Source: Actinokineospora fastidiosa (GTDB lineage Bacteria > Actinomycetota > Actinomycetes > Mycobacteriales > Pseudonocardiaceae). From it: 64,000 nt of DNA. This document shows, piece after piece, positions 1 to 8,088 of the stretch. The notes beneath the pieces are model-generated. The model made no database searches and was not told where the DNA came from. It saw only the letters and a program-made list of their open reading frames with translations. Every line of letters begins with the position of its first letter. Position 1 is the first letter of the stretch. The stretch is from positions 124,001 to 188,000 of the forward strand of contig NZ_BMRB01000006.1 in the NCBI RefSeq assembly GCF_014648415.1, read 5' to 3'. The position numbers were made by a program, and so were the translations under genes.

Positions 1-555
1 GCCCAGCTGCGCGGCCCTGGCGGGCGAGGCGTACGGGTCGTAGGCGATCAGCGTGGTCTCGAAGGCGGCCAGGCGCTGGGCGAACAGCTGCCCGATCTTG
101 CCGAGGCCGACGACGCCGACGGTCTTGCCGCGCAGTTCGATGCCGGAGAACGCGCTGCGCTTCCACTCGTGGTCCTGCAGGGTGGCGTGCGCGTCGGGGA
201 TCTGGCGGGCCACGGCCAGCAGCAGCGCCACGGCGTGCTCGGCGGCGCTGACGATGTTCGAGGTCGGCGCGTTGACCACGAGCACACCGCGCTCGGTGGC
301 GGCGGGCACCTCGACGTTGTCCAGCCCGACGCCCGCGCGGGCGACGACCTTGAGCCGGTCGCTCGCCTTCAGCACCTCGGCGTCGACCTGGGTGGCCGAG
401 CGCACGAGCAGCGCGTCGGCGTCGGCGACGGCGGCGAGCAGCGCGGCCCGGTCGGTGCCGTCGACGTGCCGGATCTCCACTTCGGAACCGAACACGTCGA
501 GCACGGACGGCGCGAGCTTCTCGGCGATCAGGACGACGGGACGGTTCGGTGTCAC
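1..555 (-). CDS. serA: D-3-phosphoglycerate dehydrogenase, N-terminal part (runs off window)
   Basis: SerA oxidises 3-phosphoglycerate to 3-phosphohydroxypyruvate with NAD+, the first step of the phosphorylated serine pathway in the cytoplasm. Only the first 185 codons are present; the gene continues beyond base 1. The GTG start at 555 gives MTPNRPVVLIAEKLAPSVLD, followed by the conserved ARAGVGLDNVEVPAA stretch of the substrate-binding domain and the beginning of the NAD-binding Rossmann fold (VGVVGLGKIGQLFAQRL, about residues 145-161). The C-terminal catalytic residues and the ACT domain lie outside the window. In mycobacteria serA1 follows ilvBNC on the same strand. Here it is about 7.5 kb away and opposite in orientation to ilvBNC. 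Confidence 0.95.
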   Translation of the reverse strand, partial: MTPNRPVVLIAEKLAPSVLDVFGSEVEIRHVDGTDRAALLAAVADADALLVRSATQVDAEVLKASDRLKVVARAGVGLDNVEVPAATERGVLVVNAPTSNIVSAAEHAVALLLAVARQIPDAHATLQDHEWKRSAFSGIELRGKTVGVVGLGKIGQLFAQRLAAFETTLIAYDPYASPARAAQLG

Positions 556-686
556 GCTACGACTCCCGGGGTGCGTGGGATTGGGGATGCGGTTACGCCG
601 CTGTAACCCGGACCCGAGTCTATGACCGCCGCTGAACCGTTCCACCCGGAGGGTGAGACTTGTGACATGTCAGGTTCTGGTCAGAC

Positions 687-2762
687 TCACTCGCCGATGA
701 CCGGGGGCGCGGTGAACTCGTCGTTGCCGAACATCTCGTCATCGTCCCCTTCGACGAGGTAGGACGGCCGCTTGACCGGCGGCGGAGGCGGCGGCGCCTC
801 CGGCTCGGGCTCGTGGTGCCGCACGGGAACCGGCGTCTGCCCGGTGACACTGCCGGACCCGGTCGGCCCGAACCCGTCGGCCGGGAGCGCGGGCAGCGGC
901 CTGCGCGGGGGTGGGGGTGGAGCGGGCGGGAGGTAGCTGCCGGAGGGCCCGAAACCGCTGTGTGCCGACGGGTTCGACCAGCTCGGGGCAGACGGGCGTG
1001 GTCCCGGAGTGTGGGATGAGGTGGGGGCGGGCCGGTTCACCGGAGCAGACGGGCGGGGCGGGGGCGGCGGCAGGGGCGCGGATGCAGGCGGAACCTGCCG
1101 GGATGCAGCGGGGGCATGTCCGGGCGCGGTGGGGGCTTGTGCGGAGGTTGACGAGACCTGCCCGATCGCGGGCTGGGCCTGCCCGGCGGTGGGCGGGGTC
1201 TGCCCGATCGCGGGCTGGACCTGCCCGGAGGCGGGCGAGGCGTGCCCGGGAGCGGGCGGAGTTTGCCCGGCAGTGGGCGGGGCCTGCCCGGGAGCGGGCG
1301 GGAACTGGCCAGACGCAGCCGAAACCGACGCGTGGGCTGGGGCCTGAGCGGGGGTGGGCCGAATCTGACCAGGGGCGGCCGGAACCAGCCCCGCTGCGCC
1401 CGGAAGCTGCGCGGACGCCGCCGAGGACTGCCCGGGCGCGGGCGAAGTCTGTCGGGAGGCGGGCGAATGCTGCCCGGACAAGGCAAGAGCCTGCGCAGAC
1501 GCGGGCGAGACCTGTCCCGAGGCGGGCGCGGTCTGGCGGCCTGGCGGCGAAAACTGCCCGGATACATCCGGAACCTGCGCGGAAGGAGCGGGTGCAGGCG
1601 AAGTCTGCGGAGAGGCAGGCGGGCTCTGCCGGGACGCGGGCGAAACCGGCGAAGATGCGGGCGACACCTGCTGAGAAGCAAGCGGGCTCTGCCGGTGCCC
1701 GGACGGAGCAGGCCCAGGCGAAGGCTGCTGAGAAGCAGACGGACTCTGCCGGGACGCGGACGGAGCAGGCCCGGACGAAGGCTGCTGAGAAGCAGCCGGG
1801 CTCTGCCGGGACGCGGACGGAGCGGACGCGAGCGAAGGCTGCTGAGAACCAGGAAGGCTCTGCCGGGGCGCAGGCGAAATCGTCGACGGCCCGGGCGAAA
1901 CCTGCTGAGAAGCAGCCGGGCTCTGCCGGGACGCGGACGGAGCGGACGCGGGCGAAGCGGGCGCGGACAGCGCGAACGGAGCGGGCGCGGGCGGAGTCTG
2001 TGCGGACGGGAGCTGTCCGGCGGGGGGTGGCGCTTGTCCGGCCTGAGGGTGGGTCTGGCGAGGTTCGGGCGGCGACTGCCCCGGTCCGGGTGGGAAGTGT
2101 CCGGTGGAATGCGGCGAAGTCGGGCCATTGCCCGGGCTGCGGGAGGGTGCCGGTGGTGTCGAGCCGGTGCCGGGAGTGCGGGAGGGCGCCGGTGGTGTCG
2201 AGCGGGTGCCGGGAGTGTGGGAGGGCGCCGGTGGTGGTGTCGGGCGGTCGCCCGGAATGCGGGTGGGTGCCGGGGGTCGTCCCTGCGCGTCCGGTCGGGT
2301 GTGGGGGCTGGGTGGGGGTGGGGGCAGGGCGTCCTGGCGGGGGTGTGACGTGTCTGGGCGCGCAGGGGTGGAGGGTGCGGGTGCGGAGGCGCGCTGCGGC
2401 ATCGGTGAATCCGGCCCGGCGGTCCCCGGGTGGGGTCCGGGTGGGCTCGGCGGGAAGGGCCGGTTCTGTCCGCGTGGTCCCTGCCCGCCTGGGTGCGCGC
2501 CAGCAGTTCCGTTCGGGCCTGCCCGGCCCGGCGCCTGTGTGCTGGGAAGGGCGTGGCCGGGCCCATCCGCCGGGTGCGGCGAGCGCGTCCCCGGATGCGA
2601 ACCTGCTTGCGGTGGGGCGTCAGGGCGGGTTCCGTCGGCGGAGTGGCCGCTCGAACCGGCAGGCGCGCCCGGTTGCGGTGGGTGGAGGGCGCGGGTGGGG
2701 GCGGGTTCCTCGGTCCACGGCTGGGCGTTCTCCGGGGGGATCCAGACCGGGCCGTCGGTCAC
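687..2762 (-). CDS. Proline-rich low-complexity protein of unknown function
   Basis: A 691-residue protein dominated by Pro, Ala, Ser, Gln and Gly, with no recognisable catalytic domain. A short ordered-looking N-terminus (MTDGPVWIPPENAQPWTEE) is followed by three repeat zones: PGTxSTPPAPSR-type units, then SASRQSPAASQQ-type units, then PAxGQxPPTAGQ-type heptads. A less biased acidic C-terminus (PSYLVEGDDDEMFGNDEF, then TAPPVIGE) closes it. That tail resembles, from memory, C-termini of PPE-like proteins linked to type VII secretion in Pseudonocardiaceae; this is unverified. No signal peptide or membrane helix is seen. The GTG start at 2762 lies 4 bases after the stop of the upstream DUF397 gene, so the two are probably translationally coupled. 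The long opposite-strand frames here are shadows of the GC-rich repeats. Confidence 0.75.
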   Translation of the reverse strand: MTDGPVWIPPENAQPWTEEPAPTRALHPPQPGAPAGSSGHSADGTRPDAPPQAGSHPGTRSPHPADGPGHALPSTQAPGRAGPNGTAGAHPGGQGPRGQNRPFPPSPPGPHPGTAGPDSPMPQRASAPAPSTPARPDTSHPRQDALPPPPPSPHTRPDAQGRPPAPTRIPGDRPTPPPAPSHTPGTRSTPPAPSRTPGTGSTPPAPSRSPGNGPTSPHSTGHFPPGPGQSPPEPRQTHPQAGQAPPPAGQLPSAQTPPAPAPFALSAPASPASAPSASRQSPAASQQVSPGPSTISPAPRQSLPGSQQPSLASAPSASRQSPAASQQPSSGPAPSASRQSPSASQQPSPGPAPSGHRQSPLASQQVSPASSPVSPASRQSPPASPQTSPAPAPSAQVPDVSGQFSPPGRQTAPASGQVSPASAQALALSGQHSPASRQTSPAPGQSSAASAQLPGAAGLVPAAPGQIRPTPAQAPAHASVSAASGQFPPAPGQAPPTAGQTPPAPGHASPASGQVQPAIGQTPPTAGQAQPAIGQVSSTSAQAPTAPGHAPAASRQVPPASAPLPPPPPRPSAPVNRPAPTSSHTPGPRPSAPSWSNPSAHSGFGPSGSYLPPAPPPPPRRPLPALPADGFGPTGSGSVTGQTPVPVRHHEPEPEAPPPPPPVKRPSYLVEGDDDEMFGNDEFTAPPVIGE

Positions 2763-2766
2763 CGGG

Positions 2767-3042
2767 TCACCATGGTTCGTCGAATTCGCCTGCCTTGGCG
2801 CCTTCCACGAAGGCGTCCCACTCGGACATCGTGAAGACGAGGACGGTGTCCTCCGGGCCGGTGTACTTGCTGTTGCGCATGGCCACGTAGGTGTTGCCGT
2901 CGGTGTGCGGGACGAACGCGATCTCGACGTACTCGCCGTCGGGGTCGGCGTCGGGTTCGGCGGCGCGCTGCCAGTCCGCCTTGGTGAGGTCGAGGTTGCC
3001 GCGGACCTCGGCCTTATCGTCGTAGATGGGGGCGCTGTCCAT
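2767..3042 (-). CDS. DUF397 domain protein
   Basis: A 91-residue protein of the DUF397 family. Visible hallmarks are a DWQRAAEP segment (the usual W-x-K/R-S-S region), EYVEIAFVPH, the VAMRNSKYTGP core and a C-terminal WDAFVEGAKAGEFD. DUF397 proteins in actinobacteria usually accompany XRE/DUF5753 regulators of WhiJ type and are thought to act as regulatory partners. Here no XRE gene is adjacent; instead it is followed after 4 bases by a large proline-rich protein. The ATG at 3042 has a good ribosome binding site (GAGGGAGA, about 8 bases upstream). It is more acidic than the DUF397 protein at 55980-56180. Confidence 0.85.
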   Translation of the reverse strand: MDSAPIYDDKAEVRGNLDLTKADWQRAAEPDADPDGEYVEIAFVPHTDGNTYVAMRNSKYTGPEDTVLVFTMSEWDAFVEGAKAGEFDEPW

Positions 3043-3140
3043 AAGCAGGGTCTCCCTCGCTAGTTCGGCAGGGACCAGGTATACCGCAGCCGGTCGTGTC
3101 GATCCCGCACCAGCCCGGTCGCGCTCAGTAGCGTAGCGGG

Positions 3141-3851
3141 GTGACCTCGTACTACCGGCGGTACCTGCGCGGCGACCGCGAGGCCGTCTGGGCCGAACTG
3201 CGCGCCCTCGGCCCCGTGCCGGACGCCCTGGTCGAGGACGCCGCCGCCGTCGCCGACGAGACGATGATCCGCGTCGCCCAGCACGTGGCCCGCATCGCCG
3301 CTGCGCTGCCGGAGCTGGGGTGGGTCCCCGCCGACCCGCTGGTGCCCCCGCACGAGCCCCCCGACGACGACGCCCTGGTCGACGCCCTCACCGAGAAGAT
3401 CGGCGGCCTCCCGCTCGCCCTCGACGCCTGCCTGCGCCGCGTCGGCCAGGTGTGGTTCGCGGGCGACTGCCCCGTCCTCGACCTCACCTACCACTCCGAG
3501 CCCGCCCCCCGCTCCCTCCCGCCGGGCCCGGAGTTCCCCGACCCGCTGTGCCTGGGCAACGCCTACTCCCTGGCCTATGAGTGGGAGCAGTGCGAGGACC
3601 CCGCCGACTTCGCCTTCCCCATCGCCCCCGACGAACTGGGCAAGGCCAACCTCGACGGCGGCGACCACAGCGTCGCCCTGCCCAGCGACCTCGCCGACCC
3701 GCCGCTGCTGGGCGTCGCGGGCAAGCCCGGCGCCACCCTCGTCGAGTACCTGCGCGACTCGGTCCGCTGGGGCGGGTTCGCGGGCTGGAGCCTGCACCCC
3801 GACCTGGCCCCGCACGCCCTCATCACCCTCCGCGCCGACCCCGACTTCTGA
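3141..3851 (+). CDS. Hypothetical protein
   Basis: A 236-residue protein not assigned to a known family. It has a helical N-terminal half (MTSYYRRYLRGDREAVWAEL; ADETMIRVAQHVARIAAAL), a proline-rich middle and an acidic C-terminal part with a YSLAYEWEQCEDPADFAFP motif. It looks soluble, with no signal peptide or membrane helix. Coding is supported by strong GC3 bias and by a TAGCGT hexamer at 3129-3134 exactly 6 bases before the GTG start, which suggests leaderless transcription. It is divergent from the DUF397 gene and co-directional with the hydrolase at 3976, separated by about 125 bases. Confidence 0.75.
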   Translation: MTSYYRRYLRGDREAVWAELRALGPVPDALVEDAAAVADETMIRVAQHVARIAAALPELGWVPADPLVPPHEPPDDDALVDALTEKIGGLPLALDACLRRVGQVWFAGDCPVLDLTYHSEPAPRSLPPGPEFPDPLCLGNAYSLAYEWEQCEDPADFAFPIAPDELGKANLDGGDHSVALPSDLADPPLLGVAGKPGATLVEYLRDSVRWGGFAGWSLHPDLAPHALITLRADPDF

Positions 3852-3975
3852 CCCCCGCGAGCGGAACGCGGTCCGCCGGTGATGACCTCGGCGGATCCGT
3901 TTTGTCGGTTCCTCCCGAGGCGCCGCCGGCCATACTCGGGACCACGGATGATCCACATCCCGTGGGGAGGGACAC

Positions 3976-5451
3976 ATGCGAGTCTCCACCGGCCCGCGCG
4001 TCGCGTTGGCCGTTGTGTTGGTGGCGGGGATCGGATTGGCGGGCGCGGGCACGGCCGCGGCCGACAGCGGCATCGAGTGGGCGCCGTGCCCGGAGAACGC
4101 CGCCGTCGAGTGCGGCGAGGTGACCGTGCCGATCGACTGGGCCCGGCCGGGGAAGGGCACGATCGACATCGCCGTGGCGCGGCGCAAGGCGACCGACCCG
4201 GACGCCCGGATCGGCACGCTCCTGTTCCTGCCGGGCGGCCCGGGCGGGTCCGGGGTGAACACCGTGCTGGCTGGCGGCAGGCTGCCCGCCGACATCGCCG
4301 CCCGGTTCGACATCGTCGGCTTCGACCCGCGCGGCACCAACCGCAGCCACCCCGTGGTCTGCGACGCGGCGCTGGTCGCGAACCCGCCGGAGCAGGTGCC
4401 CGACCTGGGCGCGCGGCTGTCGGAGATGACCGCCTACAGCAAGCGGCTCGGCCGCAGCTGCCGCGAGCACACCGGGCCGCTGATCGATCACGTCGACACC
4501 GCCAGCGTCGCCCGCGACATGGACGCGCTGCGGGCCGCGCTCGGCGAGCGGCAGGTCAGCCTGTACGGGATCTCCTACGGCACGCTGACCGGCCAGATGT
4601 ACGCCGAGCGGTTCCCGCAGCGGGTGCGCGCGATGGTCCTGGACAGCGTGTTCGACCACAGCCTCTCCACCACCCGCTTCCTGGCGAGCGAGGCCCGCGC
4701 CGCGGAGGACGGCTTCGGCCAGTTCGTCGCCTGGTGCGAGCAGGACGCCTCCTGCGCGCTGCACGGCAGGGACGCCGCCGAGGTCTACGCGGGCCTGTAC
4801 GAGAAGGCGCTCGCGGGCGAGCTGCACGTGCCCGGCGACCCGACGCGCCCGGTCGGCCCGTTGGACCTGATCGGCGTCGCGGTCAACCACCTCTACGGCC
4901 CGCACTGGGCGGAGCTGGCCGTGCTGCTCGACGAGCTGGACAGCCAGCGGCCGCAGGTCGGCGCGCAGGTCGCGCCCGAGCTGACGCCGATGCCGCTCGC
5001 CTCGTTCTGCGGCGACCACGACTTCGACTTCCGGTCGCAGCGCGAATGGACCAAGGCGTGGCGCATGATGAACCGCGAGGCGCCCACCGTGCGCGGGCAC
5101 TTCGCGTGGACGCTGGTGACGTTGTGCGCCGAGTGGCCAGCGCGGACCGGCAACCCGCAGCACCGCACCGACATCGACGGCGGCCCCACGGTCCTGCTGA
5201 TGAACGCCCAGTACGACCCGGCCACCCCGCACGAGTGGGCCACGAGCGTCGCCCGCCAGATCGGCGACAGCGTCCTGCTCACCTACGACGGCTGGGGCCA
5301 CGGCGTGCACAACCGCAGCGAGTGCACCCTCGGCGCGCTCAACCGGTACCTGATCGACGGGATCGCCCCGGCGCCGGACACCCACTGCGCCGCCGTGCCG
5401 CCCGCGCAGCTGACCACCGCGGGCAGCCCGCCGACCACGATCGGCTGGTGA
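3976..5451 (+). CDS. Secreted alpha/beta hydrolase, tripeptidyl-aminopeptidase-like (SlpD/E/TAP type)
   Basis: A 491-residue exported peptidase-type alpha/beta hydrolase. Residues 1-29 form a signal peptide (VALAVVLVAGIGLAGAGTAAA, cleaved after AAA). The mature protein begins like the Streptomyces secreted tripeptidyl aminopeptidases (IEWAPCPENAAVECGEVTVP). The oxyanion region is LPGGPGGSG (85-93), the nucleophile elbow is GISYG with Ser200, and the acid and base are probably Asp414 (AQYDPATP) and His442 (GWGHGVH). The C-terminal TAP-like domain, with Cys residues that may form disulfides, follows. Family members release N-terminal di- or tripeptides from extracellular peptides; the substrate here is unknown. 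It stands alone and ends in a strong hairpin shared with the convergent ilvD. Confidence 0.9.
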   Translation: MRVSTGPRVALAVVLVAGIGLAGAGTAAADSGIEWAPCPENAAVECGEVTVPIDWARPGKGTIDIAVARRKATDPDARIGTLLFLPGGPGGSGVNTVLAGGRLPADIAARFDIVGFDPRGTNRSHPVVCDAALVANPPEQVPDLGARLSEMTAYSKRLGRSCREHTGPLIDHVDTASVARDMDALRAALGERQVSLYGISYGTLTGQMYAERFPQRVRAMVLDSVFDHSLSTTRFLASEARAAEDGFGQFVAWCEQDASCALHGRDAAEVYAGLYEKALAGELHVPGDPTRPVGPLDLIGVAVNHLYGPHWAELAVLLDELDSQRPQVGAQVAPELTPMPLASFCGDHDFDFRSQREWTKAWRMMNREAPTVRGHFAWTLVTLCAEWPARTGNPQHRTDIDGGPTVLLMNAQYDPATPHEWATSVARQIGDSVLLTYDGWGHGVHNRSECTLGALNRYLIDGIAPAPDTHCAAVPPAQLTTAGSPPTTIGW

Positions 5452-5457
5452 CCGCCG

Positions 5458-5489
5458 CGGCGGGCGTCCCCGGGTGGGGACGCCCGCCG
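5458..5489. terminator. Bidirectional terminator hairpin between hydrolase and ilvD
   Basis: A perfect 14-bp stem (5458-5471 with 5476-5489, core GGCGGGCGTCCCC) with a GGGT loop sits in the 42-base gap between two convergent stop codons. There is no U-run, as is common for actinobacterial terminators. Confidence 0.7.
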
Positions 5490-5493
5490 TCGG

Positions 5494-7338
5494 TCAGCGG
5501 GAGGGGTCGCGGACCGCGCCGGTCGAGGCGTCGGTCGTCAGGCGGGCGTACGCGCGCAGCGCTGCCGTGATCGGGCGGACGCGCTCGCGGGGCTGCCACG
5601 GGCGCTCGCTCGCCACCATCTTCGCCCGGCGCTCGGCCAGGACGTCGGCGTCGACCAGCAGTTCCAGTCGACGCTCGTGGACGTCGATGAGGATCTGGTC
5701 GCCGTCCTCGACCAGGGCGATCGTGCCGCCGCCCGCGGCCTCCGGGGAGATGTGGCCGACCGACAGGCCCGACGAGCCGCCGGAGAAGCGGCCGTCGGTG
5801 ATCAGCGCGCACTTCTTGCCCAGGCCCGAGCCCTTGAGGAACGCCGTGGGGTGCAGCATCTCCTGCATGCCCGGCCCGCCAGCGGGGCCCTCGTACCGCA
5901 CGACCAGGACCTCGCCGGGCTGGATCTTCCTGCCGAGGATGACCGACACGGCCTCCTCCTGGCTGTCCACGACGCGGGCCGGGCCCTGGAAGCGGAACAG
6001 GTCCTCGTCGATGCCCGCGGACTTGATGATCGCCCCGGACTCGGCCAGGTTCCCGCGCAGCACGGCCAGCCCGCCCTCGACGGTGTAGGCGTGCTCGACC
6101 GACCGGATGCAGCCGCCCTCGGCGTCGGTGTCCAGCGACGACCAGCGGTTGGTCGTGGAGAACGCCTGCGTGGTGCGGACCCCGCCGGGCGCGGCGTGGA
6201 ACAGCTCGACGGCCTCCGCCGACGGCGACCCGGAGCGGATGTCCCAGGTGGACAGCCACTCCGCCATCGTGGGGCTGTGGACGGTGGTGACGTCGGTGTT
6301 CAGCAGCCCGCCCCGGTACAGCTCGCCGAGGATGGCCGGGATGCCGCCCGCCCGGTGCACGTCCTCCATGTGGTAGTCGGAGTTCGGCGACACCTTGCTC
6401 AGGCACGGGACCCGCCGCGACACCGCGTCGATGTCGGCGAGGGTGAAGTCGATCTCGCCCTCCTGCGCGGCGGCCAGGATGTGCAGGACCGTGTTGGTCG
6501 AGCCGCCCATCGCCACGTCCAGGGCCATCGCGTTCTCGAACGCCGCGCGCGTGGCGATCGAGCGCGGCAGCGCGGTGGCGTCGTCCTCGCCGTACCAGCG
6601 CCTGCACAGCTCCATCACGGTCGTGCCCGCGCGGGTGAACAGGTCGCGGCGGGCGGCGTGGGTGGCCAGCGTGGAGCCGTTGCCGGGCAGCGCGAGGCCG
6701 AGGGCCTCGGTGAGGCAGTTCATGGAGTTCGCGGTGAACATGCCCGAGCACGACCCGCACGTCGGGCAGGCCGAGCGCTCGACCTCCGACAGGCCAGCCT
6801 CGTCGACGGCGGAGTTCGCCGACGCCGCGATCGTGGTGATGAGGTCGCTGGACGGGTGCGCGACGCCGCCGACGACGACCGCCTTGCCCGCCTCCATCGG
6901 CCCGCCGGAGACGAACACCGTGGGCACGTTGAGCCGCATCGCGGCGTTCAGCATGCCCGGGGTGATCTTGTCGCAGTTGGAGATGCACACCAGCGCGTCG
7001 GCCTGGTGGGCGTTGACCATGTACTCCACGGAGTCGGCGATGATCTCCCGCGACGGCAGCGAGTAGAGCATCCCGCCGTGGCCCATGGCGATGCCGTCGT
7101 CGACGGCGATGGTGTGGAACTCCCGCGCGACGCCCCCGGCGGCCTTGATCGCCTCGGCGACGATGTCGCCGAGGTCGCGCAGGTGCACGTGGCCCGGCAC
7201 GAACTGGGTGTAGGAGTTGGCGATGGCCACGATCGGCTTGCCGAAGTCGTCGTCGGTCATGCCGGTGGCGCGCCACAGCGAGCGGGCGCCCGCGGCGTTG
7301 CGGCCGTGGGTGGTGGTGCGGGAGCGCAGCGCTGGCAC
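5494..7338 (-). CDS. ilvD: Dihydroxy-acid dehydratase
   Basis: IlvD dehydrates 2,3-dihydroxy-isovalerate and 2,3-dihydroxy-3-methylvalerate to the keto acids of valine and isoleucine synthesis, using an Fe-S cluster. The product is 614 residues, the usual long-form length. The cluster cysteines are visible in NCDKITPGM (Cys122) and [10 protein letters not shown] (Cys191-197), followed by [25 protein letters not shown] sequence. The GTG start at 7338 is set by GGAGGAG 4-5 bases upstream. It lies just upstream of, and opposite to, ilvBNC, with the PH-domain gene between, so most of the Ile/Val pathway is clustered here. It has no visible leader of the kind found before ilvB. Confidence 0.97.
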   Translation of the reverse strand: MPALRSRTTTHGRNAAGARSLWRATGMTDDDFGKPIVAIANSYTQFVPGHVHLRDLGDIVAEAIKAAGGVAREFHTIAVDDGIAMGHGGMLYSLPSREIIADSVEYMVNAHQADALVCISNCDKITPGMLNAAMRLNVPTVFVSGGPMEAGKAVVVGGVAHPSSDLITTIAASANSAVDEAGLSEVERSACPTCGSCSGMFTANSMNCLTEALGLALPGNGSTLATHAARRDLFTRAGTTVMELCRRWYGEDDATALPRSIATRAAFENAMALDVAMGGSTNTVLHILAAAQEGEIDFTLADIDAVSRRVPCLSKVSPNSDYHMEDVHRAGGIPAILGELYRGGLLNTDVTTVHSPTMAEWLSTWDIRSGSPSAEAVELFHAAPGGVRTTQAFSTTNRWSSLDTDAEGGCIRSVEHAYTVEGGLAVLRGNLAESGAIIKSAGIDEDLFRFQGPARVVDSQEEAVSVILGRKIQPGEVLVVRYEGPAGGPGMQEMLHPTAFLKGSGLGKKCALITDGRFSGGSSGLSVGHISPEAAGGGTIALVEDGDQILIDVHERRLELLVDADVLAERRAKMVASERPWQPRERVRPITAALRAYARLTTDASTGAVRDPSR

Positions 7339-7413
7339 GGCTCCTCCAGGGTTTCGGGATGGTCTTGAACAGGCAGGCCTGGTGGGCCGCGGTGGAGGAC
7401 GGTGCCGTCCAGG

Positions 7414-7809
7414 CTACTCCGGTGCGACCGTCGGGTCCTTGATGCGCCCGCCACTGATCAGCGACAGCGCGGGCAGGTGGCGCGGGCGCACCGAGGGCAG
7501 CGGCACGCGCGAGTCGTCGGTCCGCACGGCGACGACCTTGCCCTTGGGCATGAGCAGCAGGCCCTTGAGGTCGTCCCACGGCAGCGACGCGCCGCCCGCG
7601 ACCCGGCGCACGGTCAGCCCGGTGGCGTCGGCCACGGTGCGCGTGCGCGCGATCCAGACGATGGCAGCGACCGGGAACACGTACAGCAGCGCCAGCACCG
7701 GCAGGGCGATGGCCATGGGGGTGACGCAGACGGCCACCAGCAGGGCGGCCAGGATGGAGACCTGCGGCACACGGAAGACCAGCCGGGACGGTATCTGCTG
7801 CTCGGACAC
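7414..7809 (-). CDS. PH domain membrane protein, CFP-6-like
   Basis: A 131-residue protein (from VSEQQIPSRLVFRVPQ) with two hydrophobic segments at about residues 15-50 (VSILAALLVAVCVTP; LPVLALLYVFPVAAIVWIA), then a small PH-like domain (DATGLTVRRVAGGASLPWDDLKG) ending in a bacterial PH2-type fold. It matches the mycobacterial low-molecular-weight antigen CFP-6 (Rv3004), which sits next to ilvB1 in M. tuberculosis, so context and sequence agree. Its biochemical role is unknown. The start is uncertain: GTG at 7809 fits homologues, while the frame stays open to 7872. It is divergent from the ilv leader and co-directional with ilvD. Confidence 0.75.
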   Translation of the reverse strand: MSEQQIPSRLVFRVPQVSILAALLVAVCVTPMAIALPVLALLYVFPVAAIVWIARTRTVADATGLTVRRVAGGASLPWDDLKGLLLMPKGKVVAVRTDDSRVPLPSVRPRHLPALSLISGGRIKDPTVAPE

Positions 7810-7894
7810 GCCTAAATGGTGCACTCCGCGCCCGGTCGGCCCGCGTCCGGGTCCCCCAGTCGTGTCCATCATGCGAGAGGACCGTCCCGCAGAG

Positions 7895-7924
7895 TTGACG
7901 CCGCGAGACCGGACGCTCTACCGT
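7895..7924 (+). promoter_or_regulatory. ilvBNC promoter
   Basis: A TTGACG -35 hexamer at 7895-7900 and a TACCGT -10 hexamer at 7919-7924 are separated by 18 bases. The expected start of transcription is about 7930-7932, which coincides with the GTG of the leader peptide, so that peptide would be translated from a leaderless transcript. Confidence 0.7.
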
Positions 7925-7931
7925 CACGATC

Positions 7932-7979
7932 GTGCCGACGCAGTTCATTCTCGTACTTCCGCCGCGCGTTCGACGCTGA
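7932..7979 (+). CDS. ilvL: ilv operon leader peptide
   Basis: A 15-codon reading frame, [15 protein letters not shown], with consecutive Ile-Leu-Val-Leu codons (ATT CTC GTA CTT, 7947-7958), the branched-chain amino acids made by the downstream genes. The last nine codons overlap the first strand of the attenuator hairpins. Ribosome stalling at the Ile-Leu-Val-Leu block would mask 7963-7976. The ilvBNC leader peptide of Corynebacterium glutamicum is comparable in length and role. The start codon coincides with the predicted transcription start. Confidence 0.75.
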   Translation: MPTQFILVLPPRVRR

Positions 7980-8050
7980 CGGAAGCCACAACTCCTGCGT
8001 CGAACGCGCGGACCCTCGTACGACCCATCGGCGGTCGACGGGGGTTTTTT
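7963..8050 (+). promoter_or_regulatory. ilvB transcription attenuator (hairpins 1:2, 2:3, 3:4 plus T-run)
   Basis: Strand 1 (7963-7976) is perfectly complementary over 14 bases to strand 2 (7997-8010). Strand 2 (7999-8006) can instead pair with strand 3 (8017-8024), with seven of eight pairs. Strand 3 (8013-8025, bulged A8020) also pairs with strand 4 (8033-8044) to form a 12-bp stem followed by TTTTTT at 8045-8050. This is the arrangement of a classical amino-acid attenuator. Stalling in the leader peptide frees strand 2 to sequester strand 3 and lets transcription enter ilvB, whereas free translation favours 1:2 and the terminator. Confidence 0.85.
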
Positions 8051-8088
8051 CGTGTCCGGCCCCGACTCCTTCTACCCACGAGGCAGAG

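Noticed and set aside
911..2890. Long plus-strand open frame opposite the proline-rich gene
   Set aside because: Arg/Gly/Ala-rich translation without domains, caused by complementing Pro/Ser/Gln repeats. The minus-strand frame is coupled to DUF397 and has a sensible tail.
3823..5385. Long minus-strand open frame over the secreted hydrolase
   Set aside because: The plus-strand frame has a signal peptide and a full catalytic triad; the minus frame is a GC-rich shadow.
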